Assembly (NCBI RefSeq): GCF_009727055.1
Contig: NC_052358.1
Coordinates: 48,734,043-48,798,042, forward strand
Source of the DNA: Benincasa hispida
Taxonomy: Eukaryota > Streptophyta > Magnoliopsida > Cucurbitales > Cucurbitaceae
Direction: 5' to 3'
Length of the DNA stretch: 64,000 nt
Shown: one piece after another, positions 32,528 to 42,719 of the stretch
How positions within the stretch are numbered: position 1 is the first letter of the stretch
Layout of the letters: the number at the start of each line of letters is the position of its first letter
Position numbers and translations under genes: made by a program
The notes under the pieces: model-generated
What the model was told of the DNA's origin: nothing
Seen by the model: only the letters and a program-made list of their open reading frames with translations
Database searches by the model: none

Positions 32528-33781
32528 CTAAGGTATTAACAATAAGATTTTCAGTAATACCTTTGTTTTCAAAGTGATCAAATAGTGGGCTTGGTATGAC
32601 AAACTGATCAATAAAATCATGTGAAATGGGCTTATTGTCTTCTTTGACAGACTGGAATAGGAATCTTTCTTCAAAGAATAAGACATCCCTGGAGATAAAA
32701 AAAATGTCATTTTAGTCATATCATATAGCTTATAGCCCTTTATACCTGATGGATATCCCATGAAGACACATGGTCTTGCTCTTTGATCGAATTTAGACCT
32801 GTTGACTGTTGGTGTAGAAGCATAGACAAGGCATCCGAATGTCTTTATGAAGCCATAGTCAACAGTTTTGTTAAACAAAACAGCATAGGGAGTGCTATTG
32901 GATAGTAAAACCATAGGTGTTTTGTTGATTAAGTATGCTGCAGTGAGGACACATTCTCCCCAAAAAGTGAGAGGAACATTGGACTGAAACATTAGGGCTC
33001 TTGCAACGTTGAGGAGGTGTTGATGTTTCCTTTCAACCACTGAATTCTGTTGAGCAGTATATGCACAAGAGAACTGATGAGTAGTTCCTGTTTTGGCAAA
33101 AAATTCTCTAAAATTTAATTCAGGAGCATTATCAGAACGAAAACTTTTGATTTTCTTTGAGAATTGAGTCTCAACAAGTTTGAAGAAACTGGGAATGACT
33201 TGTAGAATGTCACTTTTATTTTCCAAGAGATGTATCCATGTGTACCTTGATTTATCATCAACAATGGTGGCAAAGTAAGTGTGACCTGCATATGTTCGAG
33301 TTTTAAAGGGACCCCATATATCACAGTGCACAAGGTCAAAAATATTCTCAGCAACATTATTTAAGGCAGGAAATGAAAGACACTTTTGTTTAGCTAAAGG
33401 ACAAATGTGGCAGAATTGTTTACAATTTGAGAAATCAGAAATCTCTATAATCTTTGACAATTCTTTTATTCTACTAATAGAGGGGTGTCCCATACGATTA
33501 TGCCAAGTAGTTACAGAAGCTTTACACAAAAACACAGCATATTCAATAGGCCAGTCAGCAGATTCAATAGACAAGTCTTTATTCTTTTCATCATTTACTT
33601 TGAGTAAGTATACGTCACTGATTAGTTCAGCCCTCCCAATCGTTCTCGAAATTGACTTGTCCTGAATGATACAATTGGTGTTAGTAAAGGATATAGAATA
33701 TCTTCCATCCTTAAGTAAAGCACTCATTGATAGCAGGTTGTATTTGAAATCAGGAATGTATAGAACATTCTTCAATATCAA
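32528..33781 (-). pseudogene. Copia integrase
   Basis: It has the HHCC zinc finger (WHNRMGHPS, then CHICPLAKQ) and the DDE core (VHCDIWGPF, SFRSDNAPEL, NSVVERKHQ), then the C-terminal TPYAVLFNK, FGCLVYAS and GYPSGIKGYKLYD. The frame is lost in an eight-base A run on the plus strand (32697-32704); the protein continues in the frame used by the RT. That one-base slip separates integrase from RT. Confidence 0.95.
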
Positions 33782-34020
33782 CTTTTTACTATTAGAATGT
33801 CCCCTACATACTCAACCTTCAAACGAGCTTTAGTTGGTAGTATAACTAACATATTTTGTGTGCTTTGTAGTTCTTTAAACATAGATTTATCATGGCATAT
33901 ATAAGAAGAGGCTCCAGAATCAATGATCCAACAAGAATTGATGAGTGAAGTAGAAAGACATGTACCTGCTATGTGGGTAGTATCTGCCTTAGGGATCTCA
34001 TTAATTTGTTGAGTATTCAA
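33778..34020 (-). pseudogene. Copia aspartic protease
   Basis: The segment has the active-site triad context WIIDSGASSYIC. It is in the same frame as the second gag piece, separated by stops near 34087 and 34027. A one-base shift near 33780 joins it to integrase, which opens with LKNVLYIPDFKYNLLSM. Confidence 0.9.
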
Positions 34021-34086
34021 GTGTGTTTACAACATGTTCAAGAGCTGTGAGTATTGATCATTATTCAGGCTGGCAAAGAAGGCAGA

Positions 34087-35038
34087 CTAATTGCTCTTAG
34101 GAGATTCTATTGGCTTTTCATTACTAGTTTGCATAGAGTTCTGCGACCTTTGTTGATGGACTGAATTGTTATTTGCTAGTCTATGCCCTGATGGATAACC
34201 ATGTAGTCTATAAAATTTGTCAGAAATATGACCTCTATATCCACAGTTGGTGCATATTGGCCGAGTATCTTTCTTCTTAGATTTCTCAGATGTAAACCTT
34301 TTCTCAGCATTAGCCATTAGAGTTATACTTTCAATTGTAGATGTGGATCCAATGGATCTTTGCCTTTCTTCTTGGATGATAAGAGAGAATACCTTGTTTA
34401 TTGTTGGTAGAGGGTCGATCAATAGAATTTGTGCTCTGATTTGTGCATATGACTCGTTTAAGCCCATAAGGAATGTCATTACAAATTTTGCATTCAAGAA
34501 TTCTATCATCTTCTTTGACCCTTGCCAAGTACATTCATCCGTTGGTCTGTATTCAACAAGTTCTTTGCCATATCGTAGTGATTTTTACGTAATATACTTC
34601 CACTGAAAGGTTTCCTTGAGTAGTAGTTACAAGATCCTTTCTCAACTGGTATATATGTGGCCCATTGGACTGACGGTACCTTTCTTTTAATTCATTCCAT
34701 ATCTCTTTGACGCTTCCCCTGTAAACTAAGCTGGCAACAATTTCTTTTGAGACTGAGTTGATAATCCATGAGGTTATCACATCATTATTACATCTCCATG
34801 CTGATTGTAAGCTTCCTTCTGATGGTTTTTCAATAGTTCCAGTAATAAAACCAATCTTGTTCTTCCCTGATAATGCAAGTTTCATTGCTCTGCTCCATGA
34901 AGAGTAGTTGCTTGATCCTGCAAGTGGTGTAGGTACCAGATTGGTGGTTAGGATGATTGAATGATGAAGGATGAAAGGATTCATTTGGGCGTCGAGTTCC
35001 AAAGAGTTTCCGGATGTTGAACTCTTTGATGTCGTCAT
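34087..35038 (-). pseudogene. Copia gag
   Basis: The first frame (35038-34553) has the gag signature LAGSSNYSSWSRAMKLAL, WIINSVSKEIVASLVY and IWNELKERYRQSNGP. A shift near 34570 leads to 34509-34087 with TFLMGLNESYAQIRAQIL and the zinc knuckle CTNCGYRGHISDKF, where the final Cys of the C-x2-C-x4-H-x4-C pattern is Phe. The start was chosen at MTTSKS because it is the first ATG after the primer site and gives the usual gag N-terminus. Confidence 0.92.
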
Positions 35039-35100
35039 GATAGGACTGCACGAGGGTAATGGCGTTCGGGTGGGTTTTTTAATTTTCTCTCTTGCGGAAA

Positions 35101-35113
35101 TGCTCTAATACCA
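35101..35113 (-). other. Primer binding site (initiator tRNA-Met type)
   Basis: On the minus strand TGGTATTAGAGCA follows the LTR end TTTGTTA directly. It has one mismatch to the common TGGTATCAGAGC site. Confidence 0.9.
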
Positions 35114-35353
35114 TAACAAATGGAGAGAAAAGGTATGTGGAAATACTTTCTTATTACTTTCACTTATGTATTTACATACTTCAAGTTCCTTTTATAGAAG
35201 AACTTGTTAGTTTGCTTGACTAACTAACAGCTAGAAAATACAAACAAACTCAAACAGAATCATAACTATTGTAACAAATAAATTGTTATAACAAAATGTA
35301 ACAAAGAAATTGTTGTAACTAATAAACAGAATGTAACGATTTTACTGTTGATA
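35114..35353 (-). repeat. 5' LTR of the copia element
   Basis: 240 bp, differing from the other LTR at six positions. Confidence 0.93.
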
Positions 35354-35639
35354 ATTATTTTATTCATCATATTCTTCCTCATTAAATAAAACACAATATT
35401 GTTCATGATATACACGATTCTAAAACACAATATTGTTCACTAAATAAACATGAATATATTGAATATATTTAATAATATGATAAAGACAAAAAAATAGAAT
35501 AAACCAAAACGAGTAATTCCAAATTTATATAAAAATAAAAGTTCAGAGGTCTAAAAAATAAATACTAGTAATGTTGTATCTGCTAATATAGAAAAAAAAA
35601 ACATTGAACAATTTAAGCTTAAAAAACCAACCAAGCAAC

Positions 35640-37880
35640 TATTGTGAAATATGATATTTGCACGTCCTTCGATTGAGCCCAATCCTTCCACAACGACTGC
35701 ATTTCACACTCTTCTTAAACTCAATCTAAGAAAGGATTCTTAACTTCTCTAGTCTATCAACTGGATGCTTGACATTAGGAGGTAGAATATTTATCGATCT
35801 TACTTCTTTATGTATGTGCCAACGACATGGATCACCTAAAGGATGGATGAAGTCTTTGTATATTGAAGAAAGATCATTGTTAAGATAATATGGTGAAACA
35901 TAATCCTTAATTGATAAGTGCTTCTTACTCAATAAAACACATGCATGGGGGTACGAAATTTGCAAAATACCCCACATCCTGCAACTAAAGCTTCGAGAAG
36001 GCAGGTGCACATCATGTTGAATGGTTCCATCTATCACTTGATATTGAATGTCGTTTATTGGAAAAACCTGCAAATAATGACAAATATTACTATAGTTATC
36101 TGACATATAGTGGAGTATATACAATAAATACTTACACGCATTGATCTGCCTTGACCAATTTGTTCTCTTAAATGGTTCTTTGCTGTTTTGGTAAACTCAG
36201 TCACTTGATATTCTGCTTCATTCCTCCTATCATAGAACCATCGTTGCATAATCATCCTTAAAACATCAAGCATCAAAGAAATCGATAAATCTGTAGCATT
36301 CAAAATGACAGAATTTAGGCTTTCAGACATGTTTATCGTCATTATGTTATATCTTCTATGAGGACAGAAGGCACAAGACAATTTTTTCAAAACCAATGCT
36401 TTGTAACTCATCTTGTATGCCTTGTGCACTAGACTCTGATAATCACGTTTGAACTTCAAAATCTACAACATTGAAACCTTTTGTACATGAAATAAATCTG
36501 GAATCTATGAGCTTCTCCTTATATCAGACTTCATATTCCATAATAGATGCAAAATACACATACAAGGGAATACATTAGGAAATATCAACTCAACTGCATT
36601 TATTATACTCTTGTGCCTATCCGAGACGATCACAACATTGTTCCGATCTCCAATATTTTTTTTAAGTGGCTCATAAACCACTGCCATGAACTATCATTCT
36701 CAAAATCAACAACACAAAACACCAAGGAAAATATTTGATCATTAGCATCTAGGGCGCAAGCTATCGAAAGGGTCCTACCATACTTGTTCTTCAAAGTAGT
36801 ACCATCAGCTGGTATAACAGGACGACAATGTTTCTAACCCAAAACACAAACATATAATTCCATGAAGAAAAATAAAAAACATCCATGATCATCAAGTTTA
36901 TAGCCAATAATAGAACCTACAAATATATCATATACACTATAGTATATTAAGAGTATACGATAAAAACTATGGAATATATAAAGACAACTATAGTATATTA
37001 AGAATATATCAAGGTTTTGCACAGCCAACTGAAAAGGTGATCTTCGAATTTCATTCACAGTAGCTTCTCGAGCACGCAAACTTTTTTGTAAGTTATGTCC
37101 AATCCATGCTGAATCCGAATATAATTAACTATAGCTTTAGGTGTGATCGAATGATTACCATCAATGCTAATCTTCTTCTTGATGCACTCCTTAATAATAG
37201 AAAATGATACTTGTCTATGGTCAGTCAACACAATATCCAAAGAGCATAAATGCTCATGATCAAAACTTGTAGTTATCCACGTAAAATTCCCACTATCTCC
37301 AATTGAACAACCACGAAGTAGCTATTTACTTTCATCGACAAGACAACTTAGTACCAAAACTTGCTTATTTGATTTAACAGTCTGGTATTGAAAGTTATCT
37401 CTAATTGCAATTGCTCGAATAATATTCAACAACAAATCTTTCAAAGGAAACATATCATCAATCTTGGAAATTAAGGGAAATCTTCGAAAAATCAATCGTT
37501 TCGTAATAATGACTTTAATCATCATTAATATTACTCATAACTTCATTGAGAGATATATTATCCAAAACTATTGATAGGTTATTTGAAAAAAATAACAATC
37601 TATTAGCAAAATTTTTCAACACCACTAGACACCATTGGAAATTAGGTAGAACAACCATCTAACGTCATTATTTTCTAAGTTCCAAATCATTCTTCATAAA
37701 ATCATTTGATCCAACACACGCAAAAATCTCAACATTACTACAATTACCTACACTGCCTATCTTATCAACTACTAATTCTTGAAACTCAACAAATGACATT
37801 TGATGATGAAAATCTATTTCAGCTACTTTGTAATTAATATAATTAACTCTCTTGTTCCCTTAAAAAATTATCTCTTTTGT
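35640..37880 (-). pseudogene. MULE transposase (MuDR type), decayed
   Basis: On the minus strand the parts appear in order: an N-terminal piece (MSFVEFQELVVDKIGS, about 37840), a DNA-binding part (FPLKDLLLNIIRAIAIRDNF, and HRQVSFSIIKECI), the DDE core with RPVIPADGTTLKNKYGRTL (first Asp, about 36810) and VIVSDRHKSIINAVEL (second Asp, about 36620), a helical part (INMSESLNSVIL), a SWIM-like finger (SCRMWGILQISYPHACVLL, about 35970, with Tyr for one Cys) and a final knuckle CSRCGRIGLNRRTC (about 35690, with Leu for His). Stops and frame changes are frequent. A foreign AT-rich insert of about 160 bp splits the core before the first Asp. Confidence 0.85.
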
Positions 37881-38620
37881 TGAAACAATTGTCATATAAA
37901 ATTGGAACAGTAAGAGTACCTATACAATGCGGTACATAATAAACCATAGATATAGAATGATTTTTTAAATAACTCATATATCTTATATATCTCAGTATAC
38001 AAACAATTACAACAACAAATTAAATATATACCTTTGTATATAAAATTTGAACAATAAGATTTCCTATAAAAGGCAGTACATAAAAATCATATATACAAAC
38101 TGATTTTTAAAATAACTCATATCATATATATCTCAGTATACAAACAGATACACTAAAAAATTCAACATATACCTCATTGTATAAAATTTGAACTGTAAGA
38201 GTTCCTATAAAAGGTAGTACATAAAAAACCATATATACAAACTGATTTTCAAAATAACTCATATATTACATATATATATATCAGTATACAAACAAATGTA
38301 ACAACTTTAATATATACCTCAGTATATAAAATTTGAACAGTAAGATTTTCTATAAAATGCAGAACATAAAAATCATATATGAAAACTAATTTATAAAATA
38401 ACTCATATATCATATACATCTTAGTATATAAATAGATACAACAACAAATTCAATATATACCTCAGTATATAAAACTTGAACAGTAAGAGTTCCTATAAAA
38501 GACAGTACATAAAAAATCATACATACATACTGATTTTTAAAATAATATATTATTATATTAATATATATATATATATTATATATATACAAAATAAATATAA
38601 CAAATAAAATCAATATATAC
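37880..38620 (-). repeat. 143-bp tandem repeat upstream of the MULE transposase
   Basis: The word tttgaac(a)gtaagag-t-cctataaaa recurs with gaac at 37905, 38049, 38190, 38335 and 38478, a spacing of 141-145 bp. Each unit also has cagtacataaaaa, ctgatttttaaaataactcatat and atatacctcagtatat. Partial units continue to about 38720. It lies just upstream of the transposase start, the position of subterminal arrays in MULEs. Confidence 0.88.
38545..38590. repeat. TA microsatellite
   Basis: Imperfect tatata run inside the last full unit of the 143-bp array. Confidence 0.75.
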
Positions 38621-38759
38621 CTCAATATATAGTAAAAAAAATAATAGAATACACAAACTGTACAATGTATACACAATATATACCTCAGTATACAGTAAAA
38701 AAATAACAGAATTACAAATAGTACAATGTATACACAACATTTGAACATTTCCAACTAAC

Positions 38760-40190
38760 CCATTTCAATACCGAGGAAGAACGTGCAAAAAGCTTATTGA
38801 ATCTGCAAAACAAATTGAAAAATAAATAAAAATTGAAAAAATGAAATGCATAAGAAATATATAAAGTTTACGGTGGGAAGAAAATAAAGGAGAAACAAAC
38901 TGAAAAAAGAAAAATTGCATGAAAAAGGATAATGGAAGAAGAAGGGAATGCATGCAGGAAACAAAATGCATGAAAAAAAACGGAATTAAAAGACGAAAAA
39001 ATGAAGAAAAAAAAAAGGAAAAAAATGTGAAAAAAACGAAGATGAAAAGGAGGGGAGTGAGAGAAATAATGCATGGAGACAACGAAGACAACGAAAAAAA
39101 GAAAATGTATGAAATAATCGGCTAATAGAGAAAAACACACACTTTTTTTTTTTTGCCAAAGGAGAGAGATGAAGAGAGCAAAAACAAGAATCATTAAAAA
39201 GAGTTTTTTTTTACACAAAGAAACAATTAAAAATAAATTAGAATATGAAATTTCAATCTTAGGCACATTAATCAACATATAAAGTACAAGAAAAAGTGGC
39301 TCAAATCATAATTACACGCAAACCAATGATAAAAAAAGGGAAATAGCTACACGCAATACAATGATGAAAAATGAAATTGTAAAAATAAAGAAAAATGGTA
39401 AATTTGTCCAAAAAAAAAAGATATTCATTGAAATAATACAAAAGAAAAGACATTTTTGAAAAATACGATCAAAAGATGATTTTTTATATAAAAATCTCTA
39501 TATAATATATGTTTTCTTATCGAGAGTTAGGGCGACTGCTAATTAAAAGGAAAAAAAGTGCAAATCGACGACACAAAAATTAAACAGTGATGACAATTTG
39601 AAGCAATAGATCTTCATCGTGTGAGTTTGACATCGGTAGTGAAAAGAAAAATACATAGAGTTTTTCTTTAGTATTTCTCTTTATTGTTAATTCCAAGATA
39701 TCAAGTTGTGGTATAGGGAATCAAATAGTTCATGTTGGACTATTTGAGGAGAGATTTGTAGTGCGGGTTTTGAACCATTACAATCTTCATCATAGTACTT
39801 GCAGTTGCAGAAGGTTGGACGCAGTCCCGAGTTTGGGGCGAACCAATATATTTTTTTGCATCTTTCTCTTTTTCCTCCTTTTTAATATTTGATTTTTTTT
39901 TTTTTTTTTTTGGCAATTTTATGATCATTACTCTGTTTGGCTCTAACTTGTAGAATTGAGAATTTTAGATATAATTTAGTTTTCGCATTTATTTATATTT
40001 TAGTATAAATTCCCAACACCATCATCCCTACTTCCTTTTTGTTCTTCTTCTCCTCTAGCTGACAAGGGATGTTCTTTTGCATTGTTGTCGACCTATTCAC
40101 AAAGTTTTCTTCTCGGACTAACAACCGACAACACCTAAACATAGTGTTACCGTGGTATTTTTCATTCTTATAAGTTTTTGGCTTATTGAT
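38760..40190. other. AT-rich stretch without a gene
   Basis: Open frames on the minus strand here (38765-39278) are Phe-rich and come from a purine-rich aagaaaaaa strand, so I do not call them. The segment 39330-39420 (gggaaatagctac ... aaatggtaaatttgtcc) resembles the outer end of a MULE and may be the right end of the element whose transposase lies at 35.6-37.9 kb; I could not find its partner. Confidence 0.4.
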
Positions 40191-40193
40191 TCT

Positions 40194-40338
40194 TGAATCG
40201 CAACGTTGCGATTCATGACGATCTGTGCGATTCAAGATCTTGAATCGTACTATACTTCTCATTTCCAATTCAAATCCACGAGTTGAATAGTTTTTTCTTA
40301 GTTTCATTTTGAATCATACGATACAAATTCGTATGATT
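40194..40338. repeat. Cluster of three palindromes
   Basis: TGAATCGCAACGTTGCGATTCA-type perfect palindrome at 40194-40215 (22 bp, centre aacgtt), a perfect 20-bp palindrome centred on agatct at 40228-40247, and a 10-bp-arm inverted repeat AATCATACGA/TCGTATGATT with a 7-base loop at 40312-40338. All are built on GAATC(G/A) words. They may be the remains of a small foldback element. Confidence 0.85.
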
Positions 40339-40464
40339 TTAATAATCTTGGATTAGTGTATTTTCAATATGTATCTATATAGTGGTTAGGAGAGAGTAGA
40401 CAGATTTTAAATTTGCATCCAATCATAGTTTGAATAATTCTTTTTTGGAAAATTATAAAAGTCA

Positions 40465-40730
40465 GTATGGTAGTAGTTACAATTATACCCTTAAGCTTTT
40501 AATTTTAAAAGTTAAGCCCTCAAACTTAAATGAGTATTAAAATTAGGTTAAATTAGACTATTAAACTTACATAATTGTATAAATGTTAACATTTGTATAA
40601 GTTTAAAGTTCAATTTCTATCATTATTTTAAGCTTCAGAGTCTAATTTTAATATTTGTATAAGTTTAAAGGTCCAACTTTTTACCATCAAATGTTTGAAG
40701 GTATAATTGCAACTATAACCATATTTGATG
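40465..40730. mobile_element. Small foldback element (MITE-like)
   Basis: The left arm (about 40468-40550: gttacaattatacccttaagc, gagtattaaaattag) is inverted at about 40632-40715 (ctaattttaatatttg, aaggtataattgcaac). The arms are about 80 bp with moderate divergence. It ends about 75 bp from the stop codon of the B-box gene. Confidence 0.65.
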
Positions 40731-40802
40731 TGGTTTTTGCAATTTGCACCTTTTTTTTTCTTTCCCTTTCTCTCTCAACATTTGCTTTAGAAAAAAAAAA
40801 AT

Positions 40803-41417
40803 TCAAACTTTACAGAAAATATCAGCAGCACATGAAGAATCAAGAAACTCCTCCACACACCAACCGGGCAAACTCTCCAAATACTCTGAAATACTGCTTC
40901 TCGTAAACGATTCCCCATTTTCTTCAACCTCCAATTTCCCAACATTCAATGGCTGTCGCGGTAATTCCTCCATTTTAGCCCTCTTTTTCGAGCACTTCTT
41001 CAACAACCCAATTTCACCTTCAATTTCTTTGCCGCCGCCTGAGACGGAGGAGGAGGAGGAGGAAGAAGAAGTAGAAGTCGCCGGCGACGGCGAGACCTTC
41101 ACGCCAGTGAGAAGAAACCGGCTGTGCTTCTGGGTGTGATCGCTGATGCTGTGAATTGAGATGTCGCATTCTCTACAGAGGATTGCTCTGTCTTCGCGAC
41201 AGAACAGAAACGCTCGCCGGACCTGGCATATATCGCACAACGGCAACGAATCGACGGCGGCGGCGGTGGATTGGAGGAGAGAGAAGCGGTTGTGTTTCCC
41301 GGCGAGCTTGTTAGCACGGTGGACGTGGCGGTCACAGGCGGCGCAGAGGGCGGCTTCATCGGAGGGGCAAAAAACAGAGGCTTCTTCTTTGTCGCAAACA
41401 TCACAACGGATCTTCAT
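40803..41417 (-). CDS. B-box zinc finger transcription factor, BBX20/21/22-like (double B-box, no CCT)
   Basis: The 204-residue product starts MKIRCDVC and has two B-boxes in tandem. Box 1 has Cys5, Cys8, Cys17, Asp20, Cys25, Cys28, His33 and His42; box 2 has Cys61, Cys64, Cys73, Asp76, Cys81, Cys84, His89 and His98. Each would bind two zinc ions. A Ser-rich run (117-124), a basic KKCSKKRAK stretch (140-148, likely nuclear signal) and SISEYLESLPGWCVEEFLD (175-193) follow. The last motif and lack of a CCT domain fit Arabidopsis BBX20-22, nuclear regulators in light and hormone signalling; that role is inferred from the family. The product ends FCKV soon after this motif, whereas relatives carry a further tail, and the last codons (AAAG|GTTTGA) could be a splice donor, so a 3' exon may be missing. 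It is the only intact host gene in the window. Confidence 0.9.
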   Translation of the reverse strand: MKIRCDVCDKEEASVFCPSDEAALCAACDRHVHRANKLAGKHNRFSLLQSTAAAVDSLPLCDICQVRRAFLFCREDRAILCRECDISIHSISDHTQKHSRFLLTGVKVSPSPATSTSSSSSSSSVSGGGKEIEGEIGLLKKCSKKRAKMEELPRQPLNVGKLEVEENGESFTRSSISEYLESLPGWCVEEFLDSSCAADIFCKV

Positions 41418-41470
41418 TTCTTTTTTCTTTTTCCTTCAGTTTTTCTCGATCTCAAGAATAAAGAATCGAG

Positions 41471-41483
41471 AAATATATATAGA
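41471..41483 (-). promoter_or_regulatory. TATA box of the B-box gene
   Basis: CTATATATATTTC on the minus strand lies about 58 bp upstream of the ATG at 41417, leaving a short 5' UTR of perhaps 30 bases if transcription starts about 30 bp after the box. Confidence 0.6.
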
Positions 41484-41519
41484 GAGTTGAAAAATATTGA
41501 GTGCATCCTCAAATCATAA

Positions 41520-42245
41520 ATTATGACACCGAAGAATTATTTAAATATTTTATTTATGAAAAATACTTGAGTGAATCTTGGATACACCAAACTTTGTATA
41601 ATCTACTAAATATTCAATCACATGTTATTATGTGATTTTTTTTTTAATAATTTTTTTTCAAGTTACATCCAATATTATTTTTCTTTTNAAATACCTCTTG
41701 GTTTCTCTATTTTCACTAATATCAGTGACTATTTACAATTTAGCCATCATTTATGTCATATATATATATATATTCTCTCTTTTTACTATAATAATAAATC
41801 TGAATGGAGGTAGTGTGAAATTTTTTTCTCATGTAATAGTATTGTTAGGTCGTACCTAATCTTTATGCATCACTTTCAAATATAAAAGAAAAAATATTAA
41901 ATGAAAATAACTTTTTTAAAAAAGAAAAGTTTGTTATGCATGAATATGTAATTAAGTATTTAAGTGAGCTATTTAGAAGGGATGCAACCCAAGTTGCATT
42001 AACCACTTTTCTTTATAGATAATGTAAAAAAGTCTAAAAATTAATAAAAATCAATTTATTAATTAATAACATAGGTACTATGGTAGTACATAAAATTTTG
42101 TAAATACTTTTCATATATATAAAAGTGGTGGGGGGTGGGGGTTGAGTATTTGGCTCTCTCTCTTCAAGAATATATATCTATATTTTTTCTAAACTCTCTC
42201 TACCACATAATCTATGGAATTGTAAATAGAGTATTCGGTTATGAA
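41520..42245. other. Upstream region of the B-box gene, AT-rich, with an N
   Basis: No gene is visible. A single N stands at 41688 in a T-rich stretch. Unlike the Ns at 4006 and 52112 it is not flanked by a repeated segment that I can see. A TA microsatellite lies at 41759-41773. Confidence 0.6.
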
Positions 42246-42249
42246 TTAA

Positions 42250-42715
42250 AATATCTATTTATACCTCTAAATTTCAGGTGTTGTATCAATCTAAATTTCG
42301 AACTAATAATTCTATCAATTTAAACTATGGAATTTTGTAAGTATATCAATTTAAACCTTTTATTTCGATCTATTTTATATAAATGAATCAAATTTTTTTT
42401 TTTTTTTTTGACAAATTTGCCTTTGAAAATCACCTGTGCATTTACTCTAATTATCCCTTTTGTAAAACCGACTTTCGAAGAAATCTACATAAATTTGAGA
42501 ATTAATGTATGGATGATTTTCAAAATGTAATCGTAATGAATGGTCTAAAGTTAAATTGATTGACTTATGAAGATTTAGAAGTTTAATTGACTCAAATTAT
42601 AAGTTTTATATGATAATGGTCTAACGAAATATGGGAAAATGATAAGTATATTTATGAAAGTTTAAGATTTAAATTGATATAATTCCAAAGTGAAGGTGTA
42701 TAAATTGATATTAAT
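42250..42715. mobile_element. Foldback element (MITE-like), AT-rich
   Basis: The left arm (aatatctatttatacctcta, ttgtatcaatctaaattt, tctatcaatttaaac) is inverted at 42640-42715 (gtttaagatttaaattgata, gtgtataaattgatatt). The arms are diverged and the centre has a long T run (42390-42412). No target duplication is evident. Confidence 0.55.
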
Positions 42716-42719
42716 TTAT

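Larger units (their letters stand above)
30458..35353 (-). mobile_element. Ty1/copia retrotransposon, nearly complete, TA..TA ends
   Basis: Two 240-bp LTRs (30458-30697 and 35114-35353) differ at only six sites. The element is flanked by ATTAT on both sides (30453-30457 and 35354-35358). On the minus strand the order is LTR, primer site, gag, protease, integrase, reverse transcriptase, RNase H, polypurine tract and LTR, the copia order. The LTRs start TATCAACAG and end TTTGTTA rather than TG..CA. Single frameshifts and stops break the polyprotein, so it is probably not autonomous now. The protein style fits the Ale/Retrofit branch. Confidence 0.95.

Noticed and set aside
38765..39278. Two long minus-strand open frames (108 and 136 residues)
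   Set aside because: They are almost entirely Phe, Ser, Leu and His from a purine-rich plus strand, overlap in different frames and match no family.
41099..41519. Open frames overlapping the B-box gene on both strands
   Set aside because: Shadows of the B-box reading frame caused by its GC-rich codons and Cys-rich content.
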